A stretch of 64,000 nucleotides of DNA, from positions 30,688-94,687 of the forward strand of contig NZ_BAFP01000271.1 in the NCBI RefSeq assembly GCF_000308455.1. The letters are read 5' to 3'. Below the pieces are notes generated by a model. That model was not told the origin of the DNA. It did no database searches and was given only the letters and a program-made list of their open reading frames with translations. Shown here piece by piece: positions 41,251 through 52,923 of this stretch. The first letter of the stretch is position 1, and each line of letters begins with the position of its first letter. The DNA is from Nocardia abscessus NBRC 100374. GTDB taxonomy: Bacteria > Actinomycetota > Actinomycetes > Mycobacteriales > Mycobacteriaceae. Position numbers and translations under genes: made by a program.

Positions 41251-42294
41251 ATGATGGTCATCGGGATCGACGCGCACAAGCGCACCCACACCGCAGTCTC
41301 CGCCGACGAACTGGGCCGCAAACTATCCACCAAGACCGTCGGAACGACCAGCAGCGATCATCTCGCTCTGCTGAAATGGGCACGGGCGCAACCGGATCCG
41401 GAACGATTGTGGGCGCTGGAAGACTGCCGGAATATGACCCGTCGCCTCGAAAGCGACCTGATCGCCGCTGGCGAGCGAGTCGTGCGAGTACCACCCAAAC
41501 TGATGGCTCACGCCCGGGATTCGGCGCGCACCTACGGCAAGTCGGACCCGATCGACGCCTTGGCCATTGCCCGCGCAGCATTGCGTGAACCCGATCTGCC
41601 GGTGGCCCGGCTCGACGGAGTCGAACGCGAGATCCGGCTGCTTGTCGACCACCGCGAAGACCTCGTCGCCGAACGCACCCGGGTGATCGCACGGCTGCGC
41701 TGGCACCTGCACGAGCTCGATCCGGGCTGGACGCCACCAGGCAAGCTCGAACGCGCCAGCGCCTATGACCGCGTCACGGTCCACCTGGCCCAGTTCGACG
41801 GGCTTGTCGCCCGCCTGGCAGCCACTCTGGTCGAGCACTACCGACGACTGACCATCGAGATCGACGAACTGGCCGGTGAGATCAACGAACGAATCCAACG
41901 GATCGCGCCGTCGCTGCTCGCCATCGCCGGTTGCGCGGGCCTGACCGCGGCGAAGATCATCGGCGAGACCGCCGGCGTCGACCGTTTCCGATCCAAGGAC
42001 GCCTTCGCCCGTCACAACGGCAGCGCACCGCTGCCGGTCTGGTCGTCCAACCGAGCGCGCCACCGTTTGTCCCGCACCGGGAACCGCCAACTCAACGCCG
42101 CGCTCCACCGCATCGCGCTCACGCAGGCACGCTGCCACCCGGACGCACGAGCTCTGCTGGCCAGGCGCAAGGCGAAAGGCGACGGCGGCATGGAGGCGCT
42201 ACGGATCCTCAAACGCCGACTCTCCGACGTTGTCTACCGTGCCATGCTCGCCGACCTGGACCACCGATCAGCCGAAACTCCAACCGCAGCTTGA
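41251..42294 (+). CDS. IS110-family transposase (DEDD recombinase)
   Basis: A protein of 347 residues. The N-terminal RuvC-like DEDD domain shows VIGIDAHKRTHT (first Asp), WALEDCRN (Glu) and SDPIDALAIARA (two Asp). The C-terminal transposase_20 domain has CAGLTAAKIIGETAGV and FARHNGSAPLPVWSS, ending with the RTGNRQLNAALHRIA block. The full family length and uninterrupted frame suggest activity. The start is one of two adjacent ATG codons after AAAGGG. It acts with an RNA made from the element's own end to recombine DNA. Confidence 0.92.
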   Translation: MMVIGIDAHKRTHTAVSADELGRKLSTKTVGTTSSDHLALLKWARAQPDPERLWALEDCRNMTRRLESDLIAAGERVVRVPPKLMAHARDSARTYGKSDPIDALAIARAALREPDLPVARLDGVEREIRLLVDHREDLVAERTRVIARLRWHLHELDPGWTPPGKLERASAYDRVTVHLAQFDGLVARLAATLVEHYRRLTIEIDELAGEINERIQRIAPSLLAIAGCAGLTAAKIIGETAGVDRFRSKDAFARHNGSAPLPVWSSNRARHRLSRTGNRQLNAALHRIALTQARCHPDARALLARRKAKGDGGMEALRILKRRLSDVVYRAMLADLDHRSAETPTAA

Positions 42295-42452
42295 CAGAGG
42301 AGCAATCCACAGTCCCGTAGCTGATTGTCGGACGTTCGATGGGCCCGACTGAGGCCAGCGCCCGCGAGTTGTGACGCCGACTGCCGATCTTCCCTCTCCG
42401 CTTCGACGGTTTCTCCTCGTATGAGGTGAGGGACGGCTATTCCCTGTCCTGT

Positions 42453-43226
42453 TCACCGATTACGTGGTCCGGGCGCCGAGCTTTTCACTCTCTTTTGGTG
42501 CAGGCGATTCTTGCGTCCTCGAATCCATTGTGCGATGGCAGCAATAGCGGAAAGCAACGAGATTGCAACGGCGAGTATCGCAGACCATGTGAGGCTGTGA
42601 GTGGCGTAGGAAACCTGGCGGAACCCAGGTGCTGGATAGTTGTCGTGGCCCCTGGCCCATCGGATCAGCAATCCGACCTGGGTGCCCGGATCCCGGGCCG
42701 TTCCATAGGAAACCACTCGTGTCAGTTCATCGCCCTTGCTGTTCAGGTAGAGCGCGGCCGCGATGGTGAAGAATGCGACAAACCCCGTGGCAACGATCAC
42801 CAGGTGGGTGAGCGCCGCGCTGCGGGCCACAGTGTTGACCGCCACGCTGCAGACTGCGATGACGATCGCGACGCTGGTGAGGATGCCCCACGTTCCACTG
42901 GCTTTCGGATTGGGTACCGACGTTTGCGCCCAGAGATCGACCCAGAAGGTGGTCACGTGGATCCGTCCGAAGGCGTTCGCGTGGATCACACCGTCCGTCC
43001 CGCCGGTGCCAGTGGTCAGCCATGGTTGAAACAGAAGGACAAAGGTGATGATGCAGCCGACCGCCGCACACAGGTAGACCCAGTTCCCGCGTAGTGTGGC
43101 CCCCAACCTTTTTCCTCCGAGAGCGGCCCGTAGCCGTGCGCCACCCCGTCGCCGTCGTGATACCCCATCAATCGGGTCGAGCTGCTCGAGTGGCGCTTTT
43201 CTGTTCTGCCAAGGCGTCGGGTGCAC
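42453..43226 (-). CDS. Hypothetical four-TM membrane protein
   Basis: A protein of 257 residues with a basic N-terminal ~45 residues. Membrane segments lie at about 48-70 (NWVYLCAAVGCIITFVLLF), 118-138, 142-165 and 220-240. An external loop of ~45 residues follows the first helix and another of ~50 precedes the last. Topology and a C-terminal basic tail resemble many actinobacterial proteins of unknown function. It lies beside the IS110 element but shows no sign of mobility. A start at an inner codon is possible. Confidence 0.65.
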   Translation of the reverse strand: MHPTPWQNRKAPLEQLDPIDGVSRRRRGGARLRAALGGKRLGATLRGNWVYLCAAVGCIITFVLLFQPWLTTGTGGTDGVIHANAFGRIHVTTFWVDLWAQTSVPNPKASGTWGILTSVAIVIAVCSVAVNTVARSAALTHLVIVATGFVAFFTIAAALYLNSKGDELTRVVSYGTARDPGTQVGLLIRWARGHDNYPAPGFRQVSYATHSLTWSAILAVAISLLSAIAAIAQWIRGRKNRLHQKRVKSSAPGPRNR

Positions 43227-43302
43227 GATTTCCAGCCTATGAGCTGGGCTGTATGGATACCGTCAAGGACGAAAGCCCTGCGCAAATAGGATTCGTCAAA
43301 CT

Positions 43303-43551
43303 TCAGGGGTGCAGCCACAAGTCCCAGGCCAGGCAGACGACGGCGGCGGTCACTGCGCCGAGGCCGATTGCGCTGAAGATCGCCCACCCGCCGCCCTCGC
43401 CGATGCCGGCGAGTAACGCTAGTAGCGCGACGACCACCGTCAGCGCCGGCGCGAGGTAGCGGTACCTGGCCAGGAATGCCCGCAACTCTCGGATCTCTGT
43501 TCGTGACGCGGGCGAGTTGTGTCCGCCGGCATGGTCGGCTCTGCGTGCCAT
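43303..43551 (-). CDS. Small two-TM membrane protein
   Basis: A protein of 82 residues with GAGGA five bases before the ATG. A polar N-terminus of ~28 residues is followed by hydrophobic segments at 33-52 and 57-78 separated by a short GEGGG turn. No family is recognised. It precedes the four-TM protein gene on the same strand and may be cotranscribed with it. Confidence 0.6.
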   Translation of the reverse strand: MARRADHAGGHNSPASRTEIRELRAFLARYRYLAPALTVVVALLALLAGIGEGGGWAIFSAIGLGAVTAAVVCLAWDLWLHP

Positions 43552-44212
43552 CGGTTCCTCGGTTCTCGCCGTCCAGTCTGGGGCCGACAGATTCGGCGGT
43601 CAGGACCGGTGACCGGTTCGGCTTGCTGCTTGCCGAACCGGTGCGAGCGATGCAGTGTTTCGCCACAGCCACCAACTCGCGCGTCCGCAGCACGAGCCGC
43701 ACGTGTGCAAGCCGGTCACCAGTGTCGGCGCCTCTATCGACATCGTGTCCTGTCCGATTCCGGACCGTCGTGCCGCCACTGTGCCTGCCGACGCACTGTC
43801 TGCGCAGTAATCTTGACGAAGTCCTGACACTCACTTCGGATCGATCCTTGCCTAGTTGCCGAGGCTCCGGTCGCCGATCGTGGCATGAGAACGGTCGGCC
43901 ACCACCCAGGGTGCGGTCGGCGGGGCAGATTCGGGTCGGTGCGGGTGGGAGGGGCGTCGATGCGGATGGAGATGCCATCGATCTGTTCGAGGACTTGGCG
44001 GCCGTCGTATTTTGCAGGTCGAGATCCAGCAGGATCCGATCCGGGCGCGGCGCCTGGCTCCAAGGACCGCGCTGGTAGATGCAGTCCAGGGTTCGCCGCC
44101 GAGCGCAGTCACGGGCAAGCGCGACCTTCGCGGGCGGTCTCCAGGCAACACCACCAGTTGATCAGCTGCGCTCGCAGAACTCGCGAAGCGCAGCCAGAGT
44201 CCGTGGCCGGGA
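43552..44212. other. Gap without a recognisable gene
   Basis: No frame on either strand in these 661 bases shows a protein-like composition with a ribosome site. It separates the small membrane protein gene from kdpE, and no repeat or hairpin cluster stands out. Confidence 0.5.
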
Positions 44213-44917
44213 TTACTCCTGGAAGCGGTAGCCCATGCCCGCTTCGGTGAGCAGGTGCTTGGGGTGCGAGGGATCGTCCTCCAGTTTGCGGCGCAATTGG
44301 GCCAGGTAGACCCGCAGGTAGTGCGTCTCGGTGGCGTAGGCGGGGCCCCACACCTCGCGCAGCAGCTCGCGCCGCCCGACCAGTTTGCCGCGGTTGCGCA
44401 CCAGCATCTCGAGCATGCCCCACTCGGTGGGGGTCAGGTGCACGGCCTCGCCGCGCTTGGTGACCTTCTTGGCGGCTAGGTCGACGGTGAACGATTCGGT
44501 CGTCACCACGGGCGCGGAGGCGTCGGGATCGGTGGCGCCGCGGCGTACCGCGGCGCGCAGCCGGGCCAGCAGCTCGTCCATGCCGAAGGGCTTGGTGACG
44601 TAGTCGTCGGCGCCCGCGTCCAGCGCTTCGACCTTGTCGGCGGAATCGGTCCGCGCCGACAGCACGATCACCGGCGCCGAGGTCCAGCCGCGCAGTCCCG
44701 CGAGGACCTCGATGCCGTCCATGTCGGGCAGGCCGAGGTCGAGGATCACCACGTCCGGGTGCCGGTCGGCGGCCGCGCGCAGGCCTGCGCCACCGGTCGC
44801 GGCGGTGATCACCTCGTAGCCGCGGACGGACAGATTGATCCGCAGGGCACGCACGATCTGCGGTTCGTCGTCGACCACGAGCACCTTCGTCGCCACCGCC
44901 TCGGGCGTCTTCGCCAC
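44213..44917 (-). CDS. kdpE: KdpE response regulator
   Basis: A protein of 234 residues. The receiver domain carries acidic VVDDEPQ, the phospho-acceptor Asp60 in VILDLGLPD and the YVTKPF lysine. A winged-helix OmpR/PhoB DNA-binding domain follows (LTPTEWGMLEMLVRN, then the ETHYLRVYLAQLRRKL recognition region). It activates kdpFABC transcription when phosphorylated by KdpD under potassium limitation or osmotic stress. AGGAGG five bases before the GTG at 44917 sets this start; a longer frame to 44959 overlaps the kdpD stop. It is cotranscribed with kdpD. Confidence 0.93.
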   Translation of the reverse strand: MAKTPEAVATKVLVVDDEPQIVRALRINLSVRGYEVITAATGGAGLRAAADRHPDVVILDLGLPDMDGIEVLAGLRGWTSAPVIVLSARTDSADKVEALDAGADDYVTKPFGMDELLARLRAAVRRGATDPDASAPVVTTESFTVDLAAKKVTKRGEAVHLTPTEWGMLEMLVRNRGKLVGRRELLREVWGPAYATETHYLRVYLAQLRRKLEDDPSHPKHLLTEAGMGYRFQE

Positions 44918-44945
44918 TGCCGCCTCCTGTGTCGTCACGGGCACC

Positions 44946-47492
44946 TCACTCACCGGCACTCGTCGTCTCGCGGGCCATGGCGCCGCCCGTGCCGTTCGCG
45001 TTCGGCGGCTCGCCGCCGGGCAGGTCGACCAGCATGGTCAATCCTCCGCCGGGCGTCGGCTCGGCGTGCACCGTGCCGCCCATCGCCTCGACGAACCCGC
45101 GCACGACTGACAGTCCGAGCCCGACGCCGGTGGTGTTGTCCCGGTCGCCGAGGCGCTGGAAAGGTTCGAACAGTTGCTCCTCGGTGCCGTGCGGCACGCC
45201 GGGGCCGGTGTCGACGACGGCGATCGATACCCGGTCGCCGGTGCGTTCGGCGGTGATCCGGACGGTGCCCGCGCGTGGCGCGTGCCGCAGCGCGTTGTCG
45301 ATCAGGTTGGCCAGCACTCGTTCGAGCAGGCCGCTGTCGGCGCGCACGGAGACGTCGCCGACCTCGACGTGCACCCGGTCCATTGCCGCGCGCCGCAATC
45401 CGCGCGCGCCCATCCCGACGCTCACCAGTGCGCGGTGCACCGCCTCGTCCAGGTAGACCCGCCGCAACCGCGGCGTGATCACGCCGACCGCGAGCCGCGA
45501 GGAGTCGAGCAGGTTGCCGACCAGCGCGGTGAGCTGGTCCACCGATTCCTCGATTGTCTCGAGCAGTTCGGTGGTGTCTTCCGGGGAGAACTCGATGTCG
45601 TCGCTTCGCAGGCTGGAAACCGCCGCTTTGGCTCCGGCCAGCGGGGTGCGCAGGTCGTGGCTGACCGCCGAGAGCAACGCCCGCCGCAGGCGATCCGCTT
45701 CCAGCAGGGCCGCGGCGGCGCTGGCCTCCTCGGCCAGGCGCGCCTGCCGCAGCAGCGCGACGGCCTGGTTGGTGACCGCGTTGAGCACCGGACGGTCGGC
45801 CGCCGCGAGCGGACGGCCTGCGAGCAGCAGCCGGTGACCGGCATCGCCCGCCTCGACCACGGTATCCGCGTCGGAAGGCCGCCGCGGCGGGTCGATCCCC
45901 ACCTCGGCGAGCACCTGCTCACCCGACAGCAGGGCGACCGCCCGCTGCGCGAAGACCTCCCTGATCTGCTCCAGCAGCCGGGGCAGGTCCGCGCCGTGCA
46001 GAATCGCGCCGGAGAACATGGTCAGCAACTCGGCTTGCCGGGAGGCCTTGCGCGCCTGGCCGGTTCGCTTCGCGGCCAGGTCGACCAGCGCCGCCACCGC
46101 GACGGCGACGATGAGCAGCACCACCACGGTGAGGAAGCTGTTCGGCTCGGCGATGGTCAGGCTGTAGCGCGGCGGCGCGAAGAACCAGTTCAACAACAGG
46201 CCGGACAGCAGCGCCGAGAACGACGCGGGCACGACGCCGCCGAGCAGCGCGACCGCGACGACGCCGACCACGAAGACGGCGCTGATGCCGCCGAGATCCA
46301 GGACCTCGTCGAGGTAGGCGGCACTCAACGCGCAGACCAGGGCCGGTACGAGAACGGCTGCCAGCCAAGCGGCCACGGGGCGGCGCGGGCGCAGAGCCGA
46401 GTAGCGTAGCCCGCGGTGGGCCTGCTCGTGCGTCACCATGTGCACGTCGATCTTGCCGGAGAGCTGCACCACCGTGGACCCGATGCCCTCGTCGAAAATC
46501 CGCGCCCAGCGCGAGCGCCGCGACGTGCCGAGCACGAGCTGGGTGGCGTTGGCCTCGCGGGCGAACTCGAGCAGCGCGGTGGGGACGTCCTCGCCGGTGA
46601 CGGTGTGCAGCGAGGCGTCCAGGCTGGCCGCCAGCTCACGCAGCCGCGCCATCCGCTCGGTGGAGACCCCGGCAAGGCCGTCGCCGCGCACCACGTGCAC
46701 GACCACCAGGTCGGCGCTGGATTTGGTGGCGATGCGGCTGGCTCGGCGCACGATGGTCTCCGATTCCGGGCCGCCGGTCACCGCCACGACGACGCGTTCG
46801 CGCGCCTCCCACAGCTCGGTGATCTTATGGTCGGCCCGGTACTTGGCCAGCGCGGCGTCGACCTGGTCGGCCAGCCACAGCAGCGCCAATTCGCGCAGCG
46901 CGGTGAGGTTTCCCGCCCGGAAATAGTTGCGCAGCGCGGCGTCGATCCGCTCGGCGGCATATACGTTGCCGTGGGACAGCCTGCGCCGCAGCGCTTCCGG
47001 CGTGATATCGACCAGCTCCACCTGATCGGCTTCGCGCACCACCGCGTCGGGCACCGTCTCGCGCTGCTGGATGCCGGTGATCTGCTCCACGACATCGTTG
47101 AGGCTCTCCAGATGCTGCACGTTGACCGTGGAGATCACGTCGATGCCCGCCTCGAGCAGCGCCGTCACGTCCTGCCAGCGCTTCTCACGCTTGCTGCCGG
47201 GCGCGTTGGTGTGCGCCAGCTCGTCGACGAGCACCACCGCTGGAGCGCGCCGCAGCACCGCCTCGACGTCGAGTTCCGGGAAGGTGCTGCCGCGATACTC
47301 GATCGGTTTCGGTGGAATGCGCTCGATGCCGTCGAGCAATTGCGCGGTCTTCTTCCTGCCATGCGTTTCGACCACTGCCGCGACCACATCGCGGCCCCGC
47401 TCCAGCCGCCGGTGCGCCTCGCCGAGCATGGCGTAGGTCTTGCCGACTCCCGGAGCGGCGCCGAGGTAGATCCGCAGCTGACCGCGTTTCAC
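44946..47492 (-). CDS. kdpD: KdpD sensor histidine kinase
   Basis: A protein of 848 residues. The N-terminal KdpD domain has Walker A GAAPGVGKTY and a USP-like domain (about 230-350). Four clustered membrane helices lie at about 375-480 and a GAF-like segment follows. The kinase core has SAVSHDLRTPLAG (phospho-His), an asparagine box in LIDNALRHAP and GLGLSVV. It senses potassium or turgor and phosphorylates KdpE. It diverges from kdpFABC across a region of about 500 bases, and a small membrane ORF lies 93 bases upstream on the same strand. Confidence 0.95.
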   Translation of the reverse strand: MKRGQLRIYLGAAPGVGKTYAMLGEAHRRLERGRDVVAAVVETHGRKKTAQLLDGIERIPPKPIEYRGSTFPELDVEAVLRRAPAVVLVDELAHTNAPGSKREKRWQDVTALLEAGIDVISTVNVQHLESLNDVVEQITGIQQRETVPDAVVREADQVELVDITPEALRRRLSHGNVYAAERIDAALRNYFRAGNLTALRELALLWLADQVDAALAKYRADHKITELWEARERVVVAVTGGPESETIVRRASRIATKSSADLVVVHVVRGDGLAGVSTERMARLRELAASLDASLHTVTGEDVPTALLEFAREANATQLVLGTSRRSRWARIFDEGIGSTVVQLSGKIDVHMVTHEQAHRGLRYSALRPRRPVAAWLAAVLVPALVCALSAAYLDEVLDLGGISAVFVVGVVAVALLGGVVPASFSALLSGLLLNWFFAPPRYSLTIAEPNSFLTVVVLLIVAVAVAALVDLAAKRTGQARKASRQAELLTMFSGAILHGADLPRLLEQIREVFAQRAVALLSGEQVLAEVGIDPPRRPSDADTVVEAGDAGHRLLLAGRPLAAADRPVLNAVTNQAVALLRQARLAEEASAAAALLEADRLRRALLSAVSHDLRTPLAGAKAAVSSLRSDDIEFSPEDTTELLETIEESVDQLTALVGNLLDSSRLAVGVITPRLRRVYLDEAVHRALVSVGMGARGLRRAAMDRVHVEVGDVSVRADSGLLERVLANLIDNALRHAPRAGTVRITAERTGDRVSIAVVDTGPGVPHGTEEQLFEPFQRLGDRDNTTGVGLGLSVVRGFVEAMGGTVHAEPTPGGGLTMLVDLPGGEPPNANGTGGAMARETTSAGE

Positions 47493-47585
47493 GTGTCCAT
47501 CATCGCGCGCCGCGCGTCCTCGGCCGTACCGCCCTCGGTCGTTCCGGCGCGCTGTGCCTTGTATCCGGACCGCGCCACTCGCACG

Positions 47586-47711
47586 TCACCGCCGCGCCTG
47601 GTTCGCCTCGACCACCACGGCCTGGTGGGCGCGGGCCTCCTCGCGGGCTCCGAGCGCGCGGATGATCAGCGCGCAGCAGACGAACAAGACAACTACGGCT
47701 ACTGCCGACAT
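47586..47711 (-). CDS. 41-residue single-TM protein upstream of kdpD
   Basis: MSAVAVVVLFVCCALIIRAL begins a peptide of 41 residues: a hydrophobic helix at residues 3-19 with two adjacent Cys, then a charged tail ending EANQARR. AGAGGA lies five bases before the ATG, and the stop is 93 bases upstream of kdpD on the same strand. It is below the usual gene-calling size. A small membrane partner of the KdpD sensor is a reasonable guess, but no homologous family is known to me. Confidence 0.5.
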   Translation of the reverse strand: MSAVAVVVLFVCCALIIRALGAREEARAHQAVVVEANQARR

Positions 47712-48008
47712 GACGATCCTCTCTTCCCGCCCGGCGGGTGATGCACCGGTCGCCCCGGCGTTCTCGGCCTGGCCGGCTCTCCACTTCTACCTTCGTCGCA
47801 CCCACGGACCTCGATTTTTACGGTGTGTTGACGGTTCACCCGCATACCTTGACGCGTTACTTGCGGACCCTGCCGGGGTGTCAACGAACCGCAAATGCCG
47901 TGGATCGGGGCGTCAAGAAGTCGTCAGGAAGCGACCGGAAAGGCCGGATGGGCGCTTCACTCGCTCTGTCGCGCCGGAGCATGGCGCGCGGATGGAGGTT
48001 GTCGAGTT

Positions 48009-48092
48009 ATGTCGGTCGTGGTTTTCCCCGCGCTCACCGTGGCGGCGTTCGCGCTGCTCGGGCTGGTCCAGCGCGGGGTGGAGAAGTTGTGA
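48009..48092 (+). CDS. 27-residue membrane micro-protein leading the kdp operon
   Basis: MSVVVFPALTVAAFALLGLV followed by QRGVEKL is a single hydrophobic helix with a short charged end. GGAGG lies ten bases before the ATG, and its TGA overlaps the GTG start of kdpF by four bases (GTGA), the sign of coupled translation. Similar short frames precede kdpF in other actinobacteria, to my knowledge. It probably assembles with or regulates the KdpFABC pump. Confidence 0.7.
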   Translation: MSVVVFPALTVAAFALLGLVQRGVEKL

Positions 48093-48175
48093 CCGCGAAC
48101 CTGATCGGTTTGGTTCTGGCCGTCGGCGTGGCCGTTTACCTGATCGCGGCGCTGCTGTTTCCCGAGAGGTTCTGA
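48089..48175 (+). CDS. kdpF: KdpF, small subunit of the potassium-transporting ATPase
   Basis: A peptide of 28 residues (VTANLIGLVLAVGVAVYLIA then ALLFPERF) with a GTG start. The single helix ending in a Phe-Pro-Glu-(Arg)-Phe tail matches KdpF, which stabilises the KdpABC complex. It overlaps the 27-residue ORF by four bases, and the next gene begins directly after its stop. Confidence 0.9.
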   Translation: MTANLIGLVLAVGVAVYLIAALLFPERF

Positions 48176-49846
48176 GTGAGCACGACAACCGCCGGGGTCG
48201 CTTTCGTGGTGGCCTTGATCCTGGCGCTCGCGCTGGTGCACGTGCCGCTGGGCGACTACATGTACCGGGTGTACGAAGGACGTCGGCATTCTCGCGCCGA
48301 ACGCCTGGTCTACCGCGCGATAGGGGCGCAACCCGACGTCGAGCAGCCGTGGCCGGTGTACGCACGCAGCGTCCTGGCCTTCTCCGCGGTCGGCATTCTC
48401 TTCCTGTTCTTCTTCCAACTCCTGCAAGACAGATTGCCGCTGCACCTGAACGATCCCGGCACCGAGATGACGCCCGCGCTGGCCTGGAACACCGCGGTCA
48501 GCTTCGTGACCAACACGAACTGGCAGAACTACTCCGGTGAGTCCACCCAGGGGCACCTGGTGCAGATGGCCGGGCTCGCGGTGCAGAACTTCGTCTCGGC
48601 GGCCGTCGGCATGGCGGTAGCGGTGGCGCTGGTGCGCGGGTTCGCCCGTAGGCACACCGGCGACCTCGGCAACTTCTGGGTGGACCTGGTGCGCGGCACG
48701 CTGCGCATCCTGTTGCCGATCGCGTTCGTCTTCGCGCTCGTGCTGGTGGCAGGCGGTGTGATCCAGAACTTCCACCTACACGATCAGGTGGCGCAGACAC
48801 TGAACGGCACCCAGCAGACACTCACCGGTGGGCCGGTCGCCAGCCAGGAGGTGATCAAGGAACTGGGCACCAACGGCGGCGGCTTCTACAACGCCAACTC
48901 CGCGCACCCATTCGAGAATCCGACCGCGTGGACCAATTGGGTCGAGATCTTCTTGCTCATGGTGATCAGCTTTTCGCTGCCGCGCACCTTCGGCCGGATG
49001 GTGGGCAGCCGCAAGCAGGGCTACGCCATCGTCGCGGTGATGGGGACGATCGCACTGATCAGCGTCACGCTGACCAACCTGTTCCAACTGCAGCACCACG
49101 GCACCGTGCCGACCGCGATAGGCGCCTCGATGGAAGGCGTGGAACAGCGCTTCGGCGTATCGAATTCGGCCACTTTCGCCGCCTCGACCACCCTGACCTC
49201 CACCGGCGCGGTCGACTCGTTCCACGACTCCTACACGAGCCTCGGCGGCCTGATGACCATGTTCAACATGCAGCTGGGCGAGGTCGCGCCGGGCGGCACC
49301 GGGTCGGGCCTGTACGGCATGCTGATCCTCGCGGTGATCACGGTATTCGTCGCGGGCCTCATGGTCGGGCGCACACCGGAATACCTGGGCAAGAAGATCA
49401 CGCCGCGCGAGATCAAGCTCGCCGCCTCGTACTTCCTGATCAGCCCGCTGATCGTGCTCGTGGGCACGGCCGCGGCGATGGCGATGCCGGGCCAGCGCGC
49501 GAGCATGCTGAACTCCGGGCCGCACGGATTGTCGGAAGTGCTCTACGCGTTCACCTCCGCCGCCAACAACAACGGCTCCGCGTTCGCAGGCCTGACCGGC
49601 AACACCGAGTGGTACAACACCGCACTCGGTCTCGCCATGCTCCTCGGCCGCTTCCTGCCGATCATCTTCGTGCTCGCCCTGGCCGGTTCGCTCGCGCGCC
49701 AGGGCACCACGCCTGAGTCGATCGGCACGCTGCCGACGCACCGGCCTCAGTTCGTCGGCATGGTCGTCGGCGTGACGGTGATCCTGGTCGCGCTCACCTT
49801 CCTGCCCGCGCTCGCGCTCGGGCCGCTCGCCGAAGGAATCCACTGA
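48176..49846 (+). CDS. kdpA: KdpA, potassium-translocating subunit
   Basis: A protein of 556 residues with ten or so membrane helices and the potassium-selectivity loops of KdpA, including GTNGGGFYNANSAHPFENPT. Its GTG start directly follows kdpF. It forms the potassium channel-like subunit, with filters related to those of K+ channels, and passes ions to KdpB. The length matches the family, and no interruptions are seen. Confidence 0.96.
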   Translation: MSTTTAGVAFVVALILALALVHVPLGDYMYRVYEGRRHSRAERLVYRAIGAQPDVEQPWPVYARSVLAFSAVGILFLFFFQLLQDRLPLHLNDPGTEMTPALAWNTAVSFVTNTNWQNYSGESTQGHLVQMAGLAVQNFVSAAVGMAVAVALVRGFARRHTGDLGNFWVDLVRGTLRILLPIAFVFALVLVAGGVIQNFHLHDQVAQTLNGTQQTLTGGPVASQEVIKELGTNGGGFYNANSAHPFENPTAWTNWVEIFLLMVISFSLPRTFGRMVGSRKQGYAIVAVMGTIALISVTLTNLFQLQHHGTVPTAIGASMEGVEQRFGVSNSATFAASTTLTSTGAVDSFHDSYTSLGGLMTMFNMQLGEVAPGGTGSGLYGMLILAVITVFVAGLMVGRTPEYLGKKITPREIKLAASYFLISPLIVLVGTAAAMAMPGQRASMLNSGPHGLSEVLYAFTSAANNNGSAFAGLTGNTEWYNTALGLAMLLGRFLPIIFVLALAGSLARQGTTPESIGTLPTHRPQFVGMVVGVTVILVALTFLPALALGPLAEGIH

Positions 49847-49847
49847 T

Positions 49848-52004
<2,157 letters not shown>

Positions 52005-52005
52005 T

Positions 52006-52875
52006 ATGCGCTTTTCAACCTGGATCCGGCAGCATCTCGCCGCATTGCGCGCCCTGCTCGCGCTCACGGCAATCACCGGAATCGTGTACCCCCTGGCCAT
52101 TTTCGCGGTGGCCCAGCTGCCCGGCCTGCACGAGAAAGCGGACGGGTCGCTGGTGGACGTCGACGGAACAACCGTGGGCTCCAGCCTGATCGGGCAATCG
52201 TTCACCGACTCCGGCGGTGCCGCCCTGGTGCAGTACTTCCAGAGCCGCCCGTCGGCCGCGGGTGACGGTTACGACCCGATGTCCACTGCCGCGAGCAATC
52301 TCGGACCGGAGGACATCGTCGACACCCCGGCCCGCGCGAGCCTGCTCACCACGATCTGCGCCCGCAGCAAGGAGGTCGGCGACCGTGAGGGGGTCGACGG
52401 CAGCCGTCCGTTCTGCACGAAAGATGGTGTGGGCGCTGTGCTCTCGGTGATCGGACCGCGTGGTCCCGATGGGGATGTGTCGCATCCCGTGCGGGTCGTC
52501 AGCGTCAACGAGGCGTGCGCAGCCCAGCCGTTCCTCGACACCTATCGCGGGGTGCGAGTCGACTGCGCCGAACCCGGACGGGACTACTCCGTCGGCCGCA
52601 TCGTGCCGATTCGCGGCAACGCCCCCGATGCTCCGGCAGTGCCCCCGGATGCCGTCACCGCAAGCGGCAGTGGACTGGACCCGCATATCTCTCCCGAGTA
52701 CGCGGCCATTCAGGTGGCGCGGGTCGCGAAGGCACGCGGCGTCACCGAGGAGCAGGTGCGCGCCTTGGTCGACAAGCACACCGCTGGGCGAACACTGGGA
52801 TTCCTCGGGGAGCCGCAGGTCGATGTCCTCCAATTGAACCTGGAGCTGGATCAGCGTCACCCCTACCAGGGTTGA
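52006..52875 (+). CDS. kdpC: KdpC, accessory subunit (long actinobacterial form)
   Basis: A protein of 289 residues. One N-terminal membrane helix (ALLALTAITGIVYPLAIFAV) is followed by the periplasmic KdpC domain with GSSLIGQSF, YFQSRPSA, GLDPHISPEYA and VNVLQLN-like VDVLQLNLELD near the end. It is about 90 residues longer than the E. coli protein because of a central insert (around residues 105-205) with two pairs of cysteines. KdpC helps bind ATP at KdpB and is required for assembly. Confidence 0.92.
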   Translation: MRFSTWIRQHLAALRALLALTAITGIVYPLAIFAVAQLPGLHEKADGSLVDVDGTTVGSSLIGQSFTDSGGAALVQYFQSRPSAAGDGYDPMSTAASNLGPEDIVDTPARASLLTTICARSKEVGDREGVDGSRPFCTKDGVGAVLSVIGPRGPDGDVSHPVRVVSVNEACAAQPFLDTYRGVRVDCAEPGRDYSVGRIVPIRGNAPDAPAVPPDAVTASGSGLDPHISPEYAAIQVARVAKARGVTEEQVRALVDKHTAGRTLGFLGEPQVDVLQLNLELDQRHPYQG

Positions 52876-52923
52876 GTCTACGGCAGGATATGGTGCGGCC
52901 CGGGTCGAGAAGGAGCACGGCAC

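Larger units (their letters stand above)
41095..42360 (+). mobile_element. IS110-family insertion sequence, apparently intact
   Basis: A full-length IS110 transposase gene is flanked by a structured 5' noncoding end and a short 3' noncoding end. As usual for the family no terminal inverted repeats are visible, so the limits are approximate. It lies just right of the IS256 relic. Confidence 0.75.
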
